Assembly (NCBI GenBank): GCA_030696235.1
Contig: JAUYSN010000366.1
Location: 1 to 7,085, forward strand
From: Sulfuricella sp.
Lineage (GTDB): Bacteria; Pseudomonadota; Gammaproteobacteria; Burkholderiales; Sulfuricellaceae
DNA: 7,085 bases
Direction: 5' to 3'
The position numbers and the translations under genes were made by a program. Shown one piece after another: positions 1-5,696 of the stretch. The notes beneath the pieces were generated by a model that worked only from the letters and a program-made list of their open reading frames with translations, did not search any database and was not told the origin of the DNA. The stretch's first letter is position 1; each line of letters opens with the position of its first letter.

Positions 1-561
1 TACCTGGGAGAAGAAACCCGCCTGGAAATTGGCGACCGCAATGTGATTCGGGAATTCTGCACGTTCAACCGGGGTACTTCGCAGGACGGAGGAGTGACGC
101 GGGTGGGTGACGACAACTGGATCATGGCCTATGTGCACTTGGCGCATGACTGCCAGATCGGCAACCACACCATCTTCGCCAATAACGCCCAACTGGCTGG
201 TCACGTGCAGGTCGGAGATTACGCCATTCTCGGCGGTTTTACCGTGGTGCACCAGTTTTGCCATATCGGCGGGCACAGCATCACCGGGATGGGCACCATC
301 CTGTTCAAGGACATTCCCCCCTATGTCACAGCGGCCGGTCATGAAGCGCAGCCTCATGGCATCAACTCGGAAGGGCTGAAGCGCAGGGGGTTCTCCAGCG
401 AAGCCATAATGGCGATCAAGCGCGCGTACAAGACGCTGTACAAGTCGGGGCTTACCCTTGAACAGGCGAAGCTGGCTCTGGCCGAACAGACGCATGCCTG
501 CCCCGAAATTCAGATTCTGACCGATTTCCTCGCCCATTCCACGCGCGGCATCATTCGTTAA
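1..561 (+). CDS. lpxA: UDP-N-acetylglucosamine O-acyltransferase LpxA, 5'-truncated by window edge
   Basis: LpxA transfers a 3-hydroxyacyl chain from acyl-ACP to the 3-OH of UDP-GlcNAc, the first step of Lipid A synthesis, as a cytoplasmic trimer. The frame is open from base 1, so 186 codons plus stop are visible and the start lies outside. The hexapeptide left-handed beta-helix pattern is clear (for example [20 protein letters not shown]), followed by the alpha-helical C-terminal domain. Ungapped comparison with remembered E. coli LpxA gives an offset of 76 residues, so the whole protein would be about 262 aa, the usual length. On that offset visible His46, His49, His68 and His84 fall at E. 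coli His122, catalytic His125, His144 and His160. Visible Met97 falls at the acyl-chain 'hydrocarbon ruler' position Gly173, which suggests a shorter (C10) acyl preference. It precedes lpxB, as in the usual lpxD-fabZ-lpxA-lpxB order. Confidence 0.97.
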   Translation, partial: YLGEETRLEIGDRNVIREFCTFNRGTSQDGGVTRVGDDNWIMAYVHLAHDCQIGNHTIFANNAQLAGHVQVGDYAILGGFTVVHQFCHIGGHSITGMGTILFKDIPPYVTAAGHEAQPHGINSEGLKRRGFSSEAIMAIKRAYKTLYKSGLTLEQAKLALAEQTHACPEIQILTDFLAHSTRGIIR

Positions 562-598
562 CAGGGTTTTATTCCATTTCTCGATCAAAAAAGCACTA

Positions 599-695
599 AC
601 CGCAAAGGACGCAAAGGTTCGCAAAGGGAAAGCCGAACCCTCAGACATGCCAGCCTGATTGCCTTTCCTTTGCGCCCCTTTGCGTCCTTTGCGGT
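599..695. repeat. Long imperfect inverted repeat of CGCAAAGG units (interspersed hairpin element)
   Basis: The left arm (599-633) carries three CGCAAAGG units starting at 601, 610 and 620. The right arm (661-695) carries their complements at 667-674, 677-684 and 686-693, with the same 9 and 10 nt spacing. Nineteen bases, 599-617, pair perfectly with 677-695. After a 2 nt mismatch, 620-627 pairs with 667-674, and further pairs reach about 633/661, leaving a loop of about 27 nt. Elements of this type, short G/C/A-rich units in inverted pairs, are known from memory as common dispersed intergenic repeats in many proteobacterial genomes. Here it fills the lpxA-lpxB gap and would be transcribed with the operon, so it could affect mRNA processing or read-through. 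No run of T follows the right arm, so it is not a classical intrinsic terminator. Confidence 0.85.
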
Positions 696-725
696 GAAAG
701 ATTTTGCGGTTTATTGTTGGATTGA

Positions 726-1880
726 ATGCAAATTGGAATTACACAATTGAAAGTTGGAATCGTAGCGGGCGAAGCATCAGGGGATTTGCTGGGCGCCCAC
801 CTGGTTAAAGCGCTGAAGATCCGTGTTCCAGGTGTCGAAGTTGTGGGTATCGGCGGGCCAAAAATGCAGGCTGCCGGCGTAAATTCACTGTTTCCCATGG
901 AAAAGCTGGCCGTTCGTGGCTATGTCGAGGTGCTGCGGCATTATCGGGAAATCGTCAAAATCAGGCACAAGCTGCTGCGCCATTTCGTGGAAAATCCGCC
1001 CGACGTGTTCATCGGGGTGGATGCGCCAGACTTCAATCTCGACCTTGAGCTCAGGCTGAAGCAGAAGGGAATCCCCACCGTCCATTATGTCAGCCCGTCG
1101 ATCTGGGCCTGGCGCGGCGAGCGCATTCACAAGATTGCGCGGGCTGTGTCCCATATGCTGGTGTTGTTCCCGTTTGAGAAGAAAATCTACGATGCAGCGG
1201 GCATCCCGGCCACTTACGTCGGCCATCCATCGGCTGATATGCTGCCGGAACAACCCAACCGGATTGCCGCGCGCGAACAGCTGAGACTATCCCCGGACGA
1301 CCCTGTCATCGCGCTTTTGCCTGGAAGTCGGCAGAGCGAAGTTCATTACATGGCCAAGCTGTTTGTGCAGACTGCGCGCATGATTGCCGCCGTCAGTCCA
1401 AATGTGCATTTTCTGGTGCCGCTGCTGAGCCGGGAAACGCGCAATATGTTTGAGACTGAACTGTATCGCGCTGGGGGAGGCGACTTGCCGCTAACGATAT
1501 TGTTTGGTCATGCCCATGTCGCCATGACTGCCGCAGACGCAGTGCTGGTGGCCTCGGGCACCGCGACGCTGGAAGCGGCCTTGCTGAAATGCCCGATGGT
1601 GATCACGTACAAAATGTCGCCCTTGACCTGGCGCATGATGCAGCGCAAGAAATACCTGCCCTATGTCGGGTTGCCGAACATTCTCGCAGGACGCTACATT
1701 GTCCCGGAACTGCTGCAGGATGACGCCACGCCGGAAAACCTGTCCCAGGCAGTGCTGAACCTGGTCAATGATGGTCCGGTCAGGGAGAAGTTGACCCGCA
1801 CCTTCTCCAGGTTGCATCTCGATCTCAAGCAAAATACTGCAGAAAGGGCAGTGGACGCCATTCTGCCGTTTCTGACATAA
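726..1880 (+). CDS. lpxB: Lipid-A-disaccharide synthase LpxB
   Basis: LpxB (family GT19) joins UDP-2,3-diacylglucosamine and 2,3-diacylglucosamine 1-phosphate (lipid X) into the tetraacyl disaccharide 1-phosphate, on the inner face of the cytoplasmic membrane. The 384 aa product has the usual family length (about 380). Visible motifs are VAGEASGD near residues 13-20, the conserved VDAPDFN segment (98-104, probably holding the catalytic Asp at 99), HYVSPSIWAWR (120-130), LLPGSR (197-202), SGTATLE (277-283) and GLPN (315-318). The ATG at 726 is the most upstream possible start because an in-frame TGA lies directly before it. No convincing Shine-Dalgarno sequence is seen, and a TTG at 747 is an alternative that would still keep the nucleotide-binding start. 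It follows lpxA after a 164 bp gap with a hairpin element and abuts rnhB. Confidence 0.97.
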   Translation: MQIGITQLKVGIVAGEASGDLLGAHLVKALKIRVPGVEVVGIGGPKMQAAGVNSLFPMEKLAVRGYVEVLRHYREIVKIRHKLLRHFVENPPDVFIGVDAPDFNLDLELRLKQKGIPTVHYVSPSIWAWRGERIHKIARAVSHMLVLFPFEKKIYDAAGIPATYVGHPSADMLPEQPNRIAAREQLRLSPDDPVIALLPGSRQSEVHYMAKLFVQTARMIAAVSPNVHFLVPLLSRETRNMFETELYRAGGGDLPLTILFGHAHVAMTAADAVLVASGTATLEAALLKCPMVITYKMSPLTWRMMQRKKYLPYVGLPNILAGRYIVPELLQDDATPENLSQAVLNLVNDGPVREKLTRTFSRLHLDLKQNTAERAVDAILPFLT

Positions 1881-2471
1881 ATGAGCACTCATTCGAACTG
1901 GTTAATTTGCGGTGTTGACGAGGCGGGGCGCGGGCCGTTGGCTGGGGCGGTTTACGCGGCAGCGGTGATCCTCGATGGTGAGCGGCCGATTGAAGGGCTG
2001 GCCGACTCGAAAAAACTCAGCGAAAAAAAGCGCGAGTACCTGGCGGAGAAAATCAGGGAACATGCACTGGCCTGGGCTGTCGCCAGGGCCGAAGCCGAGG
2101 AAATTGACAGCATCAACATCCTCCAGGCAAGCCTGCTCGCCATGCGGCGCGCAGTGGAAAATCTGTCACTCGCCCCATCGGAGGCGCTGATCGACGGCCT
2201 GCATTGCCCCAAACTGGCCATTCCCTGTCGTGCTATCGTCAGGGGCGACAGTAGTGTGGCGGAAATTTCGGCGGCCTCCATTTTGGCCAAAACCGCACGA
2301 GATGCAGAAATGCTTCGCCTGCATCTGGAATATCCGCAATATGGCTTCGACCGGCATAAAGGCTATCCGACCGCACTGCACCTTGAGGCCTTGCGGCGCC
2401 ATGGCGCAAGCGCAATTCACCGCAGAAGCTTTGCGCCGGTTAAACTGGCGATTGCCCACAAATTGATATGA
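1881..2471 (+). CDS. rnhB: Ribonuclease HII
   Basis: RNase HII cuts the RNA strand of RNA-DNA hybrids and starts ribonucleotide excision repair by nicking 5' of a single ribonucleotide in DNA. The 196 aa product is of normal length. The catalytic acidic residues can be placed at Asp13 and Glu14 ([11 protein letters not shown], which also holds the Gly-Arg-Gly motif at 16-18), Asp105 (LIDG) and Asp141 (AKTARD). Tyr162 in the KGYPT motif is the residue that senses the 2'-OH in known family structures. The ATG follows the lpxB stop with no space and no clear ribosome binding site, so translational coupling with lpxB is likely. The gene commonly sits directly after lpxB in proteobacteria. Its TGA lies just before the ribosome binding site of the next gene. 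Confidence 0.97.
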   Translation: MSTHSNWLICGVDEAGRGPLAGAVYAAAVILDGERPIEGLADSKKLSEKKREYLAEKIREHALAWAVARAEAEEIDSINILQASLLAMRRAVENLSLAPSEALIDGLHCPKLAIPCRAIVRGDSSVAEISAASILAKTARDAEMLRLHLEYPQYGFDRHKGYPTALHLEALRRHGASAIHRRSFAPVKLAIAHKLI

Positions 2472-2472
2472 C

Positions 2473-2477
2473 AGGAG
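2473..2477 (+). promoter_or_regulatory. Ribosome binding site that decides the start of the CopD-like gene
   Basis: AGGAG is followed by a 5 nt spacer and the ATG at 2483. An in-frame ATG at 2468 overlaps the rnhB stop but lies upstream of this site and has no Shine-Dalgarno sequence of its own, so 2483 is preferred. Confidence 0.7.
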
Positions 2478-2482
2478 AAACC

Positions 2483-2938
2483 ATGGCTTTTGCGGTCTTT
2501 TTACATGTTCTGGGTGTGGTTATTTGGGTAGGCGGCATGTACTTTGCTCATCAGATGTTACGCCCGGTTGCCGCCGAACTGCTCGCACCGCCTCAGCGGC
2601 TGACAATGTGGGCTGGGGTGTTCGGGCGTTTTTTCCCTGTGGTGTGGATAGCCGTGGCGCTAATCCTGTTCACCGGCCTGTATATGATCATGCTTCTGGG
2701 GGGATTCAAGGCCATCGCCTTGAGCGTTCACGCAATGTTCGGGATCGGGCTGGTGATGATGCTGGTTTTCAGCTTCGTTTATTTTATTCCCTATGGCAAA
2801 CTGGTGCGTGCCGTCGCCGTCCAGGAATGGAAGCAGGCCGGCGATGCGCTGGCTACAATCCGCAAGCTGATCGGCTTCAATCTGATTCTGGGGTTGATCA
2901 ACATTGCCGTTGCCGCCATCAGTCGCATTGCGTTCTGA
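2483..2938 (+). CDS. Small CopD-like four-helix integral membrane protein
   Basis: The predicted 151 aa protein is almost wholly hydrophobic, with four likely membrane helices at about residues 2-24, 50-73, 80-104 and 128-148. Histidines sit in or near helices at positions 8 (FLHVLGVVIWVGGMYFA), 23 and 83. This arrangement resembles the CopD domain family, whose histidines are thought to bind copper or heme, but the function of small stand-alone members is unsettled. The family call is from memory of sequence pattern only. The start at 2483 rests on the AGGAG site; the upstream ATG at 2468 would add five residues (MTGET) that do not look like a membrane start. It lies 11 bp after rnhB on the same strand and its end is only 8 bp from the end of the convergent senB-like gene. 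No intrinsic terminator is visible at that junction. Confidence 0.75.
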   Translation: MAFAVFLHVLGVVIWVGGMYFAHQMLRPVAAELLAPPQRLTMWAGVFGRFFPVVWIAVALILFTGLYMIMLLGGFKAIALSVHAMFGIGLVMMLVFSFVYFIPYGKLVRAVAVQEWKQAGDALATIRKLIGFNLILGLINIAVAAISRIAF

Positions 2939-2946
2939 GAAGAATA

Positions 2947-3951
2947 CTATTTATCATATGTGCCTGCGCGCGGCGCAGGGCTTGGCCCATCTGTTGAAGA
3001 AATAAGCGATACGGCGGCGATCAGCTGTTCCAGTCCGGCAAGTTCTTGCTCGGGCTCAACCAGAGGTTTCCGCCTGGCGCACTGCGCCTTGAGCAGGTCG
3101 TAAAATTCCGGCGCGGTTTCCGCGTGATGCAGCAAGTCGGCCAAGGCGCGCTCGTCTCCGCACGGGTAAATGCCGGCATAGTCGGCACCGAGCATGCCGA
3201 TATTGCCCGATATGTCCGAGGCGATTACCGGCACACCGGCTGCCAGCGCTTCTGACACCACATTTGCGCCACCTTCCATGACGGAGCTGATGACCATCAG
3301 CCGGCAGCGGGCCAGCCGGTTTCTTACCCGACTATGGGGCAATTCGCCCAGCCAGCGGTAACGCGGATTTTTCTCCATCAGGGCCTGCGCCTGCCGCGCC
3401 ATGTCGTCATTCAGGGCGCGGCCCATATGAGTAATATGGATTTCAGAACTTACCGGCAGCAGGGCAGCCGCGAGCGCGCAGCGGAAAGGGTCTTTTTCCT
3501 CGCGCAAGTTGCCGATGACACAGACTTCGAAGCGTCTTTTTGACGGCTGAGCAGGTTTGACGGGGCGGGCGGACTGATAAATAACATGGGTTTTTGCCCG
3601 CAACGCCGGGGCAAGCTCGTTGAGTCCCATTTCCTGCAAAACCACCAGGCGCGTGGCCAGCTGCAGGGACGCTTGGGCGCTACGGTCGTCCCGGATGTCG
3701 CGATACAGGTCGGTGCCGGTCAGGGTCACGATCAGCGGCAGATCCGGACAGCGTTCTGAGAAGCGCTTGATCGAGGCGTGGCTGCGCCGCGCGTGCAGCG
3801 CCAGCATCAGGTCGGCGCGGCGGCCATCCCACTCGACCTGCACGCTGACGCGATGCCCCAGTCGGCGCAAGAAGGTGGCCCAGCGCTGCGCCGTGTTGCG
3901 GTTGCCATTCCTGACTCGGCTGGCGGCTGGTGTTACGATGACGATTTTCAT
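2947..3951 (-). CDS. senB: GT-B glycosyltransferase of the TIGR04348 / SenB (selenosugar synthase) type
   Basis: The 334 aa product is a two-domain GT-B (GT4-like) enzyme. The N-terminal domain starts MKIVIVTPA and has the conserved stretches GNRNTAQRW (15-23), ALHARRSHASI (51-61) and LTGTDLYRDI (77-86). The C-terminal nucleotide-sugar domain starts near 141 (FEVCVIGNLREEKDPFR) and contains an EX7E motif, Glu226 to Glu234, in MEGGANVVSEALAAGVPV. This combination matches what I recall of the TIGR04348 family, now named SenB, which forms a carbon-selenium bond from selenophosphate and a UDP-sugar in selenoneine synthesis. The partners SenA (hercynine-linking enzyme) and SenC/SelD (selenophosphate synthetase) are not in the window, so the substrate remains inferred. 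The start gives the canonical MKIVIVT beginning; no strong ribosome binding site is seen. It is divergent from the methyltransferase gene across 48 bp. The C-terminal tail after about 315 is poorly conserved-looking. Confidence 0.8.
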   Translation of the reverse strand: MKIVIVTPAASRVRNGNRNTAQRWATFLRRLGHRVSVQVEWDGRRADLMLALHARRSHASIKRFSERCPDLPLIVTLTGTDLYRDIRDDRSAQASLQLATRLVVLQEMGLNELAPALRAKTHVIYQSARPVKPAQPSKRRFEVCVIGNLREEKDPFRCALAAALLPVSSEIHITHMGRALNDDMARQAQALMEKNPRYRWLGELPHSRVRNRLARCRLMVISSVMEGGANVVSEALAAGVPVIASDISGNIGMLGADYAGIYPCGDERALADLLHHAETAPEFYDLLKAQCARRKPLVEPEQELAGLEQLIAAVSLISSTDGPSPAPRAGTYDK

Positions 3952-3965
3952 AGACGGATGAGCGA

Positions 3966-3994
3966 ACTATAGCAGGAGCTGGCCGGCCACAAAA
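3966..3994 (-). promoter_or_regulatory. Weak candidate promoter for the senB-like gene in the 48 bp divergent gap
   Basis: On the minus strand TATAGT (complement of 3966-3971) is one mismatch from the -10 consensus and would give a very short leader before the start at 3951. The best -35 match 17 bp upstream (3989-3994) is poor. The same gap holds a perfect 10 bp palindrome TGGCCGGCCA at 3980-3989, which would lie between the two boxes. It could be an operator or chance. This is pattern reading only. Confidence 0.25.
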
Positions 3995-3999
3995 CCACC

Positions 4000-4770
4000 A
4001 TGAAAACGATCACCTCAAGAGAAAACCCACTGCTTAAAAGCACCAGAAAACTTGCCGCCTCGTCAAAAGAGCGCAAGAAGGCCGGCAAAACCCTGCTGGA
4101 TGGCATCCACCTGGTCGCCGCCTATCATCAGGCAGGCGGCTTGCCCGAAGCGGTCATGGTTTCCGTCTCCGCGCAGGATCATCCGGAAATACGAGATTTT
4201 CTCCATACAGTACCGCCGGAAAATTTGATCGTCCTGAGCGATGAATTGTTTCGGGATATCTCGACCGTGGACACGCCAACCGGGATCGTCGCGTTGATCC
4301 GCATTCCGCAGCCAGCCGAAGGGGAAACCGATTGCTGCGTGCTGCTTGAAGATGTGCAGGATCCCGGCAACCTGGGTTCTATCCTGCGATCCGCCGCCGC
4401 TGCCGGAATCGGACGGATTTATTTGTCGCCGGGATGTGCCGATGCCTGGTCGCCCAAGGTGCTCAGGGCGGGCATGGGCGCCCATTTTCATTTGTCCATT
4501 CATGAAAACAGCGATCTGGTGGCCGCTGCACGGAATTTTCCGGGGCAAGTGGTTGCAACGACCTTGGGTGCCGACAAGACCCTCTTCAATCTCGATTTAA
4601 GCGGCCCAACGGCATTTATCATCGGCAACGAAGGGGCGGGGATTTCGGAGGATTTGCTGGAAGCTGCCGACAGCAGGGTCATGATCCCCATGCCGGGGAC
4701 GGCCGAGTCGCTGAATGCCGCAGCCGCGGCGGCTATCTGCTTTTTCGAGCGGGTCCGCCAGACCTGCTAA
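4000..4770 (+). CDS. SpoU/TrmH-family RNA 2'-O-ribose methyltransferase
   Basis: The product methylates a ribose 2'-OH in rRNA or tRNA using S-adenosylmethionine. The 256 aa protein has an N-terminal substrate-binding region (MKTITSRENPLLKSTRKL, typical of RlmB/TsnR-like members) and a C-terminal SPOUT trefoil-knot domain. The three SPOUT motifs are complete: QDPGNLGSILRSAAAAG (120-136, with Asn124 and Arg130), FIIGNEGAGIS (206-216, with Glu211) and IPMPGTAESLNAAAAAAI (229-246, with Ser237 and Asn239). The exact target cannot be told from sequence; a 23S rRNA position, as for RlmB, is possible. The only ribosome-binding-like AGGAG (3974-3978) is 21 nt from the ATG, too far to be useful. Its last six codons and stop lie in an 87 bp direct repeat (4750-4836) and its TAA overlaps the stop of a relic feoB end on the other strand. 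Confidence 0.93.
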   Translation: MKTITSRENPLLKSTRKLAASSKERKKAGKTLLDGIHLVAAYHQAGGLPEAVMVSVSAQDHPEIRDFLHTVPPENLIVLSDELFRDISTVDTPTGIVALIRIPQPAEGETDCCVLLEDVQDPGNLGSILRSAAAAGIGRIYLSPGCADAWSPKVLRAGMGAHFHLSIHENSDLVAAARNFPGQVVATTLGADKTLFNLDLSGPTAFIIGNEGAGISEDLLEAADSRVMIPMPGTAESLNAAAAAAICFFERVRQTC

Positions 4771-4836
4771 TAACCCAATGCCCTGGCTGTCTGGTAAAAG
4801 GCAAAGCTCAACAGCCACGCCAGCCCCAAGGGAAAG
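4750..4836. repeat. 87 bp direct repeat, copy A (left flank of the RAYT insert)
   Basis: This block matches 5610-5696 in the same orientation at a constant offset of 860 bp, with 82 of 87 bases identical. Mismatches are at 4755, 4764, 4766, 4812 and 4829. It contains the true last six codons and stop of the methyltransferase gene on the plus strand and a relic of the feoB 3' end on the minus strand. The similarity stops sharply on both sides. Confidence 0.95.
4767..4835 (-). pseudogene. feoB: Relic of feoB 3' end (last 22 codons plus stop)
   Basis: Read on the minus strand, this stretch encodes exactly the same last 22 residues as the intact feoB (beginning FPLGLAW and ending TARALGY) followed by TAG. 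The two base differences from the intact copy within it, at 4812 and 4829, are both silent leucine codon changes. It has no start and no upstream feoB sequence, so it is a non-functional fragment. Its stop CTA (4767-4769) overlaps the methyltransferase TAA (4768-4770), which shows the old tail-to-tail junction of the two genes. Confidence 0.88.
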
Positions 4837-4839
4837 ATG

Positions 4840-4871
4840 CGTAGGTTGGGGTGAACAACGTGAACCCCAAC
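4840..4871 (+). repeat. REP-like element 1 (GTAG plus hairpin)
   Basis: A GTAG tetranucleotide (4841-4844) is followed by a hairpin with stem GTTGGGGT (4845-4852) and ACCCCAAC (4864-4871). A tetranucleotide of GTAG/GGAG type at the foot of a hairpin is the recognised layout of REP sequences handled by RAYT transposases. It lies in inverted orientation to element 2, forming a paired (BIME-like) unit, 4840-4952, just left of the transposase gene. Confidence 0.8.
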
Positions 4872-4919
4872 ACTCCTATGCCGGAACCGCGATACGGCGG
4901 ATATTCCAGGCGGCGTTGC

Positions 4920-4952
4920 GTTGGGGTTTGCTGCGCTCACCGCCAACCTACG
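4920..4952 (-). repeat. REP-like element 2 (inverted relative to element 1)
   Basis: On the minus strand it reads CGTAGGTTGG, like element 1, then a hairpin whose stem GTTGG(C)GGT pairs with ACCCCAAC, with one bulged C. It is 30/33 identical to element 3 in the same orientation. The 48 bp spacer between elements 1 and 2 (4872-4919) shows no gene. Confidence 0.8.
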
Positions 4953-4991
4953 AACGGGGGGGATTCGGTTGCTCCATGCTATGCTTGCGCC

Positions 4992-5531
4992 ATGCGCTAT
5001 CGCCGTTCCGATACTCCCGGTGCGACATATTTTTTCACCGTCGTCACCTTTCGCCGCCGTCCGCTGTTTGCCGTGCCGGACAACTCGACATTGCTGAAAT
5101 CCGCGCTACGCTACGTGATGGCGCGCCATCCATTCACCATCGACGCTTTTGTTCTGTTGCCCGATCACCTGCATTGCCTGTGGACCCTGCCACCGGGCGA
5201 CGCGGACTTTTCCACCCGCTGGATGCTGGTGAAAAGCCATTTTTCCCGCCAATGTCCCGCTGCATACAAAACCCCGCCGTCCGCCGCACGCCGCGCCAAG
5301 GGCGAGCAGACAGTGTGGCAACGGCGTTATTGGGAACACCAAATCCGCGACGAGGCCGATTTTGCCGCCCATTGCGATTACATCCATTACAACCCGGTCA
5401 AGCATAGCCTCGTCGCCAAGGCGGCGGATTGGGCGCATTCGAGCTTCGCGCGTTACGCGGAACGGGGTATCTACCCCGCCGATTGGGGGATGGCGCCGGT
5501 TGATTTGCCGGATGGAGTGGGTGGCGAATAA
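4992..5531 (+). CDS. REP-associated tyrosine transposase (RAYT, Y1/HUH family)
   Basis: RAYTs are single-strand HUH endonucleases related to IS200/IS605 TnpA that cleave at REP sequences. The 179 aa product starts MRYRRSDTPGATYFFTVVTF, a typical RAYT beginning. The HUH motif is His59-Leu60-His61 in LLPDHLHCLWTLP. The conserved C-terminal stretch RRYWEHQIRDEADF (111-124) and YIHYNPVKHSLV (130-141) carries the likely catalytic tyrosine, Tyr130 being the best candidate. The frame is intact and of normal length, so the enzyme may be active. The ATG at 4992 was chosen because the frame upstream (open to about 4851) runs through REP elements and has no family similarity. No clear ribosome binding site is seen. 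The gene lies between two REPs on the left and one on the right, and the whole insert is bounded by 87 bp direct repeats. Confidence 0.93.
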   Translation: MRYRRSDTPGATYFFTVVTFRRRPLFAVPDNSTLLKSALRYVMARHPFTIDAFVLLPDHLHCLWTLPPGDADFSTRWMLVKSHFSRQCPAAYKTPPSAARRAKGEQTVWQRRYWEHQIRDEADFAAHCDYIHYNPVKHSLVAKAADWAHSSFARYAERGIYPADWGMAPVDLPDGVGGE

Positions 5532-5564
5532 GTTGCAGTTTGTTGCCTAGAGGCACCTACTTCT

Positions 5565-5597
5565 GGTGGGGTTCGCTGAGCTCACCGCCAACCTACG
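5565..5597 (-). repeat. REP-like element 3, right of the RAYT gene
   Basis: It is 30/33 identical to element 2 in the same orientation, including the CTAC (GTAG on the minus strand) at 5593-5596. Its hairpin stem is less regular, with a GAGCTC palindrome in the loop region. It lies 33 bp after the transposase stop and 12 bp before direct repeat copy B, so it marks the right side of the insert. Confidence 0.78.
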
Positions 5598-5609
5598 CCT
5601 TACGTGGGC

Positions 5610-5630
5610 CGGGTACGCCAGACTTACTAA
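5610..5630 (+). pseudogene. Relic of the RNA methyltransferase 3' end (last six codons plus stop)
   Basis: In the methyltransferase frame this reads RVRQTY and TAA, against RVRQTC and TAA in the intact gene. Two of three base differences are silent (Val and Thr codons) and one changes the final Cys to Tyr. Nothing upstream of 5610 belongs to that gene. On its own this is too short to recognise; its identity comes from the 87 bp repeat. Confidence 0.75.
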
Positions 5631-5696
5631 TAACCCAATGCCCTGGCTGTCTGGTAAAAGGCAAAGCTCAATAGCCACGCCAGCCCCAGGGGAAAG
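5610..5696. repeat. 87 bp direct repeat, copy B (right flank of the RAYT insert)
   Basis: This is the second copy of the block at 4750-4836, 82/87 identical in direct orientation. It holds the true 3' end of feoB on the minus strand and, on the plus strand, a relic of the last codons of the methyltransferase gene. Confidence 0.95.

Noticed and set aside
885..1253. Minus-strand open frame of 122 codons inside lpxB
   Set aside because: It is a shadow of a well-conserved gene, with no recognisable motif and no ribosome binding site.
2963..2979. Hairpin CCTGCGC-GCG-GCGCAGG near the convergent CopD-like/senB ends
   Set aside because: A 7 bp stem lies within senB coding sequence and has no T run on either strand, so a terminator call is not supported.
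2524..2997. Plus-strand frame of 157 codons overlapping the CopD-like gene and the end of senB
   Set aside because: It is Arg-rich, low in hydrophobic pattern, and an out-of-frame reading of a clear membrane protein gene.
4851..4991. Upstream 47-codon extension of the RAYT frame
   Set aside because: It translates REP hairpins and their spacer; family proteins begin near MRYRR at 4992.
4715..5407. Plus-strand frame of 230 codons crossing the methyltransferase end, REPs and RAYT gene
   Set aside because: It runs through three unrelated elements and is out of frame with both real genes; the product is Arg/Pro-rich without motifs.
5463..5478. Near-palindrome CGGGGTATCTACCCCG in the RAYT gene
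   Set aside because: It encodes the conserved C-terminal ERGIYPADWG stretch of the transposase, and its 2 nt loop is too small for a good RNA hairpin.
4750..5696. Reading the 87 bp repeats as terminal repeats of the mobile element itself
   Set aside because: Both copies are coding ends of the two neighbouring genes and match the host locus, not known RAYT element termini.
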